A DNA stretch of 10,424 nucleotides from an uncultured Acidobacteriota bacterium (lineage in GTDB: Bacteria; Acidobacteriota; Vicinamibacteria; Vicinamibacterales; UBA8438), in contig CAJWMX010000059.1 in the NCBI GenBank assembly GCA_913043805.1, positions 1 to 10,424 on the forward strand, read 5' to 3'. Both the position numbers and the translations under genes were made by a program. Positions 5,968 through 10,424 of the stretch are shown one piece after another (position 1 is the first letter of the stretch; the number at the start of each line of letters is the position of its first letter). Under the pieces are notes generated by a model, which worked only from the letters and a program-made list of their open reading frames with translations, ran no database searches and was not told the origin of the DNA.

Positions 5968-7005
5968 TTACTTCGAGAGGTAGTTTCGGCTGTAGCCGGT
6001 GCGGCCGTTGGTCATGGTCCAGCTGCGCCCGTCGGCGGCGACGGTGGCCTTGATCCAGTGCCCCCGACACTCGTCCTCTTCGGTCAGGTTGGCGGTCAAC
6101 GGCTCGTCGGTGTTGTGCGCGGCGTCGTCCATCATGGCCCGGTGCGACTGCCAGACGTCGCCGACCTCGGCCGTTTGCTGGATGACGACCAGCGAGTCGG
6201 GCGTACCGCCCTTGCGGGGCCCGTTGTTGATGACCGCCACCGTCGGTTCGAGCGCACCAGCGAGCTCGGGCCGGATCGCGCCGTAGCCGCCGTGGTGGGG
6301 GACCTGCCAGAGGTCGACGACTCCAAGCCGGTTCTCGGGGCACGCGAGGTCAAACTCCCGGTCTGGTGTCATGTCGCCGAGGTTGAGGAACTGGAACGCG
6401 CCTAGCGAGATCATGTAAGCCAGGCTGTGTCCGTTCTCGCCCATGTCCGGATCCGGCGACTCGACTCCGGCGCATCGGGGGTTTGGCGCACGTCGCTCCG
6501 GCGAGTCGATCAGTTCCCGGTGGGCGCCCACGAACGTGAACTCGACGCCACGGAAGGGTAGCTTGTCCCCGGGGGCGATCGAGCGTCGGCGGTCTCCGGC
6601 CAGCCGGAGATACTGCTCCCAGAGCCGGCCGCCTCGTTCGGTGTCCCGTTCGACGCTGTTGCCGTGGTCGACGATCGTTCGGATGGGGACCCGGGCATCC
6701 AGGGCTTCCAACCCGCCCACATGGTCTGTGTGGAAGTGCGAGAACAGGAGATAGTCGATCTCGTCTACGTCGGCGTGGGTCATGGCCGTGCGGATGCGTT
6801 CGGCGTCGCGCGCGTCCTCGCGGGGCCATCCGGTGTCCATCAGGATCACCTCCCGATCGGGCGTGATCACGAGCGTGGCGGCTCCGCCTTCGACGTCCAC
6901 CCAGTAGATCTCTAGGCCGGACTGGGCAAGGGCCTGTGAGGCGGCGCCAAGACACAGCGCGGCGATGGCAAGAGTGCAGGCGGAAAGGTGGAGATGCTGG
7001 AACAT
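5968..7005 (-). CDS. Exported metallo-beta-lactamase-fold hydrolase (ComEC C-terminal-like)
   Basis: With the ATG at 7005 the protein is 345 residues. An N-terminal signal peptide (hydrophobic core about 8-24, likely cleavage after ASQALAQ near 28) is followed by an MBL fold. Metal motifs are HFHTDHVGG (90-98), NGHSL (191-195), NLGDMT with D211, and PHHGG with H237 and H238. This set resembles the hydrolase domain of ComEC/Rec2 and the stand-alone secreted relatives common in environmental bacteria. The C-terminal GHWIKATVAADGRSWTMTN segment (315-333) is typical of these. Substrate is unknown; nuclease or phosphodiesterase activity is possible by relation only. GAGGAG four bases before 7005 favours this start over the in-frame TTG at 7017. 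It follows the small secreted-protein gene by 15 bases. Confidence 0.92.
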   Translation of the reverse strand: MFQHLHLSACTLAIAALCLGAASQALAQSGLEIYWVDVEGGAATLVITPDREVILMDTGWPREDARDAERIRTAMTHADVDEIDYLLFSHFHTDHVGGLEALDARVPIRTIVDHGNSVERDTERGGRLWEQYLRLAGDRRRSIAPGDKLPFRGVEFTFVGAHRELIDSPERRAPNPRCAGVESPDPDMGENGHSLAYMISLGAFQFLNLGDMTPDREFDLACPENRLGVVDLWQVPHHGGYGAIRPELAGALEPTVAVINNGPRKGGTPDSLVVIQQTAEVGDVWQSHRAMMDDAAHNTDEPLTANLTEEDECRGHWIKATVAADGRSWTMTNGRTGYSRNYLSK

Positions 7006-7020
7006 GATGCTCCTCAATGG

Positions 7021-7425
7021 TCAGAAAGTGAAGAGATACCACTGGCCGTCGCGCTCGATCAACTCCAGCCGTTCACGCTGGGTGCCGCCGGGCCCGAACG
7101 CGATGGGCACCTCGGCGCGGCGACGGATGGGTCCGGCGACGGACCCGGTGGCGAAGAGCTCAACGAAGGCGGTCGCATCGGGGGTGCCCGGCTGCAGTTC
7201 GCAGATGCGCCCGATGGCGTCGTCGTGGTCCCCTGACGGCGGACAGAGCGACGCGAGCGCCTCGAATCGGCCGGTGCGGGCGGCGTCGAAGAGCGTCTCG
7301 ACGATCGAGATCGGATCGGGGTGCGGGCTCCTGGACTGAGCGCTGGCGACTGGCCAGCAGGTTGAGAGCGCGGCCATCGAGACCGCTCCGGCGATGAACG
7401 TCAGGCTGAACGAGAGCAGTCGCAT
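7021..7425 (-). CDS. Small exported protein of unknown function, possibly NTF2/SnoaL-like
   Basis: The product is 134 residues from the ATG at 7425, which has GAGGAG eight bases upstream. The frame opens earlier, at 7476, but the additional 17 residues would bury the signal peptide, so 7425 is preferred. Residues 1-30 form a signal peptide (hydrophobic LSFSLTFIAGAVSMAAL, then ASA-Q as probable cleavage). The mature part has a helical start (ISIVETLFDAARTGRFEAL), an acidic and Cys-containing middle, and a closing RERLELIERDGQWYLFTF. The pattern of short helices followed by strands ending in GxWYLF is like NTF2-like/DUF4878 lipoprotein-type domains, but I do not recognise the family with certainty. 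It is upstream of, and probably co-transcribed with, the MBL hydrolase, so the two may work together outside the cytoplasm. Confidence 0.8.
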   Translation of the reverse strand: MRLLSFSLTFIAGAVSMAALSTCWPVASAQSRSPHPDPISIVETLFDAARTGRFEALASLCPPSGDHDDAIGRICELQPGTPDATAFVELFATGSVAGPIRRRAEVPIAFGPGGTQRERLELIERDGQWYLFTF

Positions 7426-7466
7426 GGGTCCGGCTCCTCGGGCGATATAGTAATCAACTAAGGGTA
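7426..7466. promoter_or_regulatory. Divergent promoter gap with overlapping -10 elements on both strands
   Basis: This is the most AT-rich patch in the surroundings. On the plus strand TATAGT (7446-7451) matches the -10 consensus at five of six positions, predicting a start near 7458, only about nine bases before the ATG at 7467. On the minus strand TACTAT (7452-7447) matches at four of six and would give a leader of roughly 15 bases for the gene starting at 7425. No convincing -35 was found for either direction. Confidence 0.45.
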
Positions 7467-8006
7467 ATGCCGACACCGCTGGGACACGCGCTCGGGGGGA
7501 TTGCAGCCGGCGCGCTCGTGGGCCGGGCGGAGGAGACCTCGGGAGACCGGTCTCGATCGCTGCGCTGGTCGGCGCTCTTCGCCGCGGTCGGGATGTTGCC
7601 TGACTTGGACTTCCTGGTTGGGGCGCACCGGGGCGCGTCGCACTCGGTGGGCGCCGTGCTGCTCATTACCGGGATGGCCGTTCTCGTCGCGCCGCGTCGA
7701 CCACGGCTCTGGGCTGCGATCGGCGCGGCCTATGCGACGCACGTGCTGCTTGACTGGCTCGGCACCGATACCGTCGCGCCATTCGGGTTGATGGCGCTCT
7801 GGCCATTCGACGGCGCGTTTCATATTTCCCCGGTCGAGCTGTTCTATCCGGTGTGCCGGCAGTACTGGCTCGTCGAGTGCTGGCTCTCGCTGGCGCGTGC
7901 CGTGACTGTCGAACTCGCCGTGCTCGGGCCACTCGCCCTCCTGGGTCTGCTGCGAGCCGGCTCTCGACGCCGGCGGTCGAGCCGCCCGCCCACCGCCACG
8001 AGCTAA
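7467..8006 (+). CDS. YdjM/DUF457-family membrane-bound metal-dependent hydrolase
   Basis: The protein is 179 residues. Conserved metal-ligand style motifs lie in family order: HALGG (H7), LPDLDF (D46, D48), HRGASHS (H54, H59) and THVLLDWLGTD (H92, D96). Hydrophobic stretches at about 34-50, 61-76, 82-98 and 144-163 are probable membrane helices, and the tail is Arg/Ser-rich. This matches the YdjM/LexA-regulated DUF457 group, labelled metal-dependent hydrolases although the substrate is not established; related proteins include phospholipase-like enzymes. It sits in the cytoplasmic membrane. The ATG at 7467 is preceded by AAGGG only two bases away, so initiation may be near-leaderless. It is transcribed divergently from the secreted-protein pair, with no same-strand partner close by. 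Confidence 0.9.
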   Translation: MPTPLGHALGGIAAGALVGRAEETSGDRSRSLRWSALFAAVGMLPDLDFLVGAHRGASHSVGAVLLITGMAVLVAPRRPRLWAAIGAAYATHVLLDWLGTDTVAPFGLMALWPFDGAFHISPVELFYPVCRQYWLVECWLSLARAVTVELAVLGPLALLGLLRAGSRRRRSSRPPTATS

Positions 8007-8335
8007 CCGCGGTTGCCGCGCGGCGAACCCACGTTCCCGCCGTCCCCACGGCCAAGGCCTCGCTTCGGGGGAACCGGAGGCGACGTCTGACCGACGACGT
8101 CCCGGCTGTGGCCCTGACGTCCGGCTCGACGCGTTCGGCTAACTGTCTGTCGGGTAACGGTGTATGTCGCCACGGTCGCCACGCTCCATCGTTGGACCGT
8201 TCTTCGCACCAGTCCAGGGCGGCCGTCGGGCGCGTGGCCGATGTGGCGTGCCCGACCTCACCGGCATTGGCATTCCCCCGGAGGCCGTCCGAGGCGTCGC
8301 ATGTCGCGGCGCCGGTAACCGATCGTGGAGACGAG
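8007..8335. other. Non-coding stretch of 329 bases, no gene recognised
   Basis: No frame here gives a plausible protein on either strand. Three GACGTC palindromes occur at 8082-8087, 8096-8101 and 8116-8121, which may be chance in GC-rich DNA. A weak CCGCG/CGCGG inverted repeat with a 7-base loop at 8007-8023 directly follows the stop of the upstream gene but has no T tract. No convincing promoter for the gene at 8336 was found. Confidence 0.6.
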
Positions 8336-8692
8336 ATGAGATATTTAGCGATCCTGGTGGTCATGGTGGTTGGACTGGCAGCAGGGCCGGCGCGCGGAGA
8401 CGACATCGACGTCGGCGACCTCCCTCCACGGCGCACGAAGCGGTTTGCCGAGGTGCTCGAACCGTCGCCCTGGGGAGGCGACACCATGCGGGCGTGGGGT
8501 AGCCGATGCGCGCGACTCGTGCTGGAGCGATGCGATCGGAACAAGCGAAAGGCCTGGGAGGTGCTCGGGATCAGCTATCACACACTGCAGTCGTATCTGC
8601 GCCACACGCCGGCTATGCGAACGAACTGGGACGTGGCCAATGTGCCCACCCCGTCACGGACCTCTGTCGAACCGACATTCGACTCCGCCTGA
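8336..8692 (+). CDS. Small protein with N-terminal signal peptide and Fis-type helix-turn-helix
   Basis: The product is 118 residues. Residues 1-21 look like an export signal (MRYLAILVVMVVGLAAG, probable cleavage after ARG at 21). Residues about 56-90 match the C-terminal HTH of the Fis family: LVLERCDRNKRKAWEVLGIS then YHTLQSYLRH, with the conserved NK.KA..LGIS..TL..YL pattern. That is normally a cytoplasmic DNA-binding motif, so an export signal is unexpected. The start at 8336 is supported by GGAG five bases upstream. An internal ATG at 8486 (residue 51) would give a 68-residue protein containing just the HTH. The tail after residue 92 is Pro/Ser/Thr-rich and probably disordered. No partner gene is adjacent. 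The HTH resemblance is clear; function and location are unknown. Confidence 0.7.
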   Translation: MRYLAILVVMVVGLAAGPARGDDIDVGDLPPRRTKRFAEVLEPSPWGGDTMRAWGSRCARLVLERCDRNKRKAWEVLGISYHTLQSYLRHTPAMRTNWDVANVPTPSRTSVEPTFDSA

Positions 8693-8704
8693 GCGGGTCG
8701 TATC

Positions 8705-8734
8705 TTGACCGTCACCGGGTCCCGATAGTACGGT
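8705..8734 (+). promoter_or_regulatory. Candidate promoter for the glycine cleavage operon
   Basis: TTGACC at 8705-8710 matches the -35 consensus at five of six positions. After 18 bases, TACGGT at 8729-8734 is a weaker -10 (TA....T). The start would be near 8741, giving a leader of roughly 110 bases to the preferred gcvT ATG. The leader lacks the paired aptamer cores expected of a glycine riboswitch. Confidence 0.35.
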
Positions 8735-8853
8735 TAGCGCAACTGAGGTCTCGGGTCGCCGGCCTGCGGCCGCCCCTGCACATCACGCATCTTTTTCAGG
8801 AATCGCGGCATGCGGTTCGGGCTGTCCTCGAGCAGCCGGTTCCACCGGTCCAT
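8734..8853 (-). CDS. Possible 39-residue microORF (low confidence)
   Basis: From the ATG at 8853 to the TAA at 8734 the minus strand encodes MDRWNRLLEDSPNRMPRFLK plus 19 more residues ending GDPRPQLR. About 33 of 39 codons end in G or C, as in the real genes here, and the composition is protein-like: an amphipathic helix followed by a Pro/Arg/Gly tail. Against it: no Shine-Dalgarno, its start overlaps the preferred gcvT start by two bases on the opposite strand, and it lies over the presumed gcvT leader. It could be a small gene, the surviving 3' end of a lost gene, or chance. I do not recognise the peptide. Confidence 0.25.
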   Translation of the reverse strand: MDRWNRLLEDSPNRMPRFLKKMRDVQGRPQAGDPRPQLR

Positions 8854-9967
8854 GAACGACGCTGCGGCCAATCTTCGCAAGACTCCGCTCCACGCCCGTC
8901 ACGTCGCCATGGGGGCGCGGATGGTGCCGTTCGGCGGGTGGGAGATGCCGGTGCAGTACGCCGGCATCACCGAGGAGCATCTCGCGGTCCGGCGGGCGGC
9001 CGGTCTGTTCGACGTCAGTCACATGGGCGAGATCGAGATCGCCGGTGACGACGCCCTGGCCGCAGTTCAGAGGATTTCTACCAACGATGCCTCCCGTCTC
9101 GAGATCGGGCAGGCGCAGTATTCGGTGCTCGCGACCGACGCTGGCACCTTCGTTGACGACCTGCTGGTCTATCGTCTGGCCGACAGCCACTACCTGCTCG
9201 TCGTGAATGCCAGCGGCATCCAGTCGGACTACGCCTGGATTCAGCAGCACATTCAGGGCGTCGGTGACGCCATGGCGGTGAACACGAGTAGCCGCTACGC
9301 GTTGATCGCCGTGCAGGGGCCACGCGCCCTGGCGATCCTGCAGACGCTGACCGACGTCGAGCTGGATCAGATCGGCTACTACCGGTTCACGACCGGCGAG
9401 GTCGCCGGCATCAGAGCCACGATCTCCCGCACCGGCTACACCGGAGAAGATGGGTTCGAGGTGTTCGTGCCCCCGCAGGGGGCTGAACGGCTCTGGGGCG
9501 CGCTGCTGACGGCGGGGGAACCCGAGGGGCTGCGGCCAGCGGGCCTGGGTGCACGGGATACCCTGCGGCTCGAAGCGGCGATGCGGCTGTCAGGACAGGA
9601 CGTCGACGACACGACCACGGTGCTCGAGGCGGGCCTCGGCTGGACGGTCGGGTGGGAGAAGGCTGACTTCGTGGGCCGTGATGCTCTCCTCACACAACGG
9701 GAGTCTGGCGTCACGACAAAGCTCGTGGGCTTCGAGATGGTCGGACGAGGTATCGCGCGTCACGGCTATCGCGTGCTCAAGGACGGCGAGGTCGTGGGCC
9801 GGGTCACGAGCGGGACTCGCACGCCGTTCCTGGAACGCGCGGTGGGCCTGGCCTACGTGCCGCGGGAGCTGACCGAGGCGGGCAGCAGCCTGGAGATCGA
9901 GATCAGGGAGCGGCCGGTGGAGGCCACGGTCGTGCCGCTGCCGTTCTACAAGCGCGACAAAGGGTGA
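8852..9967 (+). CDS. gcvT: Glycine cleavage system T protein (aminomethyltransferase)
   Basis: The enzyme takes the aminomethyl group from lipoyl-GcvH and makes 5,10-methylene-tetrahydrofolate plus ammonia in the cytoplasm. From ATG 8852 it has 371 residues, the family norm. Hallmarks in order: LRKTPLHARHVAMGARMVPF (8-27), FDVSHMGEIEI (53-63), VVNASGIQSDYAWI (117-130) with D126 matching the catalytic Asp, RTGYTGEDGFEVF (193-205), GARDTLRLEAAM (233-244), and VTSGTRTPFLERAVGLAYV (318-336). Start choice: ATG 8810 has AGGAA seven bases upstream but adds 14 residues (MRFGLSSSSRFHRS) unlike the family, so 8852 is preferred although it lacks a clear ribosome site. It is the first gene of gcvT-gcvH-gcvP, seven bases before gcvH. 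Confidence 0.96.
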   Translation: MNDAAANLRKTPLHARHVAMGARMVPFGGWEMPVQYAGITEEHLAVRRAAGLFDVSHMGEIEIAGDDALAAVQRISTNDASRLEIGQAQYSVLATDAGTFVDDLLVYRLADSHYLLVVNASGIQSDYAWIQQHIQGVGDAMAVNTSSRYALIAVQGPRALAILQTLTDVELDQIGYYRFTTGEVAGIRATISRTGYTGEDGFEVFVPPQGAERLWGALLTAGEPEGLRPAGLGARDTLRLEAAMRLSGQDVDDTTTVLEAGLGWTVGWEKADFVGRDALLTQRESGVTTKLVGFEMVGRGIARHGYRVLKDGEVVGRVTSGTRTPFLERAVGLAYVPRELTEAGSSLEIEIRERPVEATVVPLPFYKRDKG

Positions 9968-9974
9968 GACGGTC

Positions 9975-10352
9975 ATGTATCCGACGGACAGACAGTACAC
10001 ACGCGAACACGAATGGGTCACGGTGTCCGGGTCGACGGCTCGGGTCGGCATCACCGATTACGCCCAGCAGCAGCTCGGTGACGTGGTGTTCATGGAGCTG
10101 CCCGAGGTCGGTCAGGAGTTTGCCGCCGGGGCGCAGTTCGGTTCGATCGAGTCGGTCAAGGCGGTCTCCGACATCTACTGCCCGCTGGCAGGGAAGGTGG
10201 TCGAGGTGAACGCGGCCCTTACTGATCGGCCGGAAACGGTCAACCAATCGGCGCATGAGGCGTGGATGATCGTGCTCGAGCTCTCGGACCCGGCCGCGAC
10301 GGACGGCCTGCTCGATGCCGCTGCCTACGCCGAGCTGGTGGAAAGTCTGTGA
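9975..10352 (+). CDS. gcvH: Glycine cleavage system H protein (lipoyl carrier)
   Basis: The protein is 125 residues, the usual size. It carries the lipoyl arm that shuttles the aminomethyl group between the P, T and L proteins. REHEWVTV (10-17) and VGITDYAQQQLGDVVFMELP (24-43) begin the lipoyl domain, and the lipoylated lysine is K62 in GSIESVKAVSDIYCP (56-70). PETVNQSAHEAWMIVLELSD and a C-terminal AAAYAELVESL complete the fold. The ribosome site AGGGTGAG (9961-9968) overlaps the gcvT stop, so translation is probably coupled. Its TGA overlaps the GTG of gcvP by four bases. The protein needs lipoylation by LipB/LipA or LplA, none of which is in the window. Confidence 0.97.
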   Translation: MYPTDRQYTREHEWVTVSGSTARVGITDYAQQQLGDVVFMELPEVGQEFAAGAQFGSIESVKAVSDIYCPLAGKVVEVNAALTDRPETVNQSAHEAWMIVLELSDPAATDGLLDAAAYAELVESL

Positions 10353-10424
10353 TCGACGTTCGGCAGGATCGGTTCGCGGACCGGCATATCGGTCCCAGTG
10401 CGGATGATGTCGAGCGGATGCTGG
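10349..10424 (+). CDS. gcvP: Glycine dehydrogenase (P protein), 5' end only, runs off the window
   Basis: Only about 25 residues are visible: MIDVRQDRFADRHIGPSADD followed by VERML. The F.DRHIGPS..D...ML pattern is the N-terminus of the PLP-dependent glycine decarboxylase that loads GcvH. The RHIGPS form is typical of the single-chain enzyme (about 950 residues) rather than the split GcvPA, which usually begins with a RYIPHT-like motif; that distinction is inference from a short piece. The start is GTG at 10349, overlapping the gcvH TGA as GTGA, the usual sign of translational coupling. Confidence 0.88.
   Translation, partial: MIDVRQDRFADRHIGPSADDVERML

Noticed and set aside
7666..8544. A 292-codon minus-strand open frame across 7666-8544
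   Set aside because: It is antisense to the DUF457 gene and the HTH gene, Arg/Ser/Thr-rich, and has no recognisable domain.
8741..8851. Glycine riboswitch ahead of gcvT
   Set aside because: The expected tandem aptamer cores are not visible; only a short CGGCC/GGCCG stem at 8760-8772 is present.
8810..8852. ATG at 8810 as the gcvT start
   Set aside because: It has a fair ribosome site, but the 14 additional residues do not resemble the family, whose members begin shortly before the LRKTPL motif. It is retained only as an alternative.

Overview
The window is GC-rich, tightly packed bacterial chromosome (roughly two-thirds G+C by eye, with strong G/C preference at third codon positions). A bacterial M2 (ACE-like) peptidase, a secreted ComEC-like metallo-beta-lactamase-fold protein, a signal-peptide protein with a Fis-type helix-turn-helix and a gcvT-gcvH-gcvP operon would suit an Acidobacteriota-type lineage such as Vicinamibacteria. 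That placement is inference from gene content only. No plasmid, phage, transposase, CRISPR, tRNA or rRNA signal was seen.

Layout. (1) Bases 1-1080: the C-terminal part of a secreted-type peptidyl-dipeptidase A, plus strand. (2) Bases 1093-4390, minus strand: a compact operon read as STAS protein, L-lactate permease family transporter, small cupin, RsmJ-like methyltransferase, with gaps of 24, 3 and 4 bases. It converges on the peptidase with only 12 bases between. (3) Bases 4391-5769: a divergent promoter region, then a wrecked alanine dehydrogenase gene (three internal deletions plus a one-base slip) followed closely by an intact small Rieske ferredoxin. (4) Bases 5778-5947: a run of at least five perfect stem-loops filling the gap between convergent genes. 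(5) Bases 5968-7425, minus strand: a two-gene unit of exported proteins (small NTF2-like candidate, then MBL-fold hydrolase). (6) Bases 7467-8006: a YdjM/DUF457 membrane hydrolase, divergent from (5) across a 41-base AT-rich promoter gap. (7) Bases 8007-8851: sparsely coding, with a small signal-peptide/Fis-HTH gene and a possible minus-strand microORF. (8) Bases 8852-10424: the glycine cleavage operon gcvT, gcvH and the start of gcvP.

Functionally, the centre concerns three-carbon acid and amino-acid metabolism (lactate/glycolate-type uptake; former alanine oxidation to pyruvate and ammonia), and the right end concerns glycine oxidation to feed one-carbon units. The most notable observations are the multiply deleted ald gene, which has lost both its nucleotide-binding motif and its catalytic aspartate region; the tandem hairpin array; the stand-alone STAS gene leading the lactate permease operon; and the apparently exported helix-turn-helix protein.
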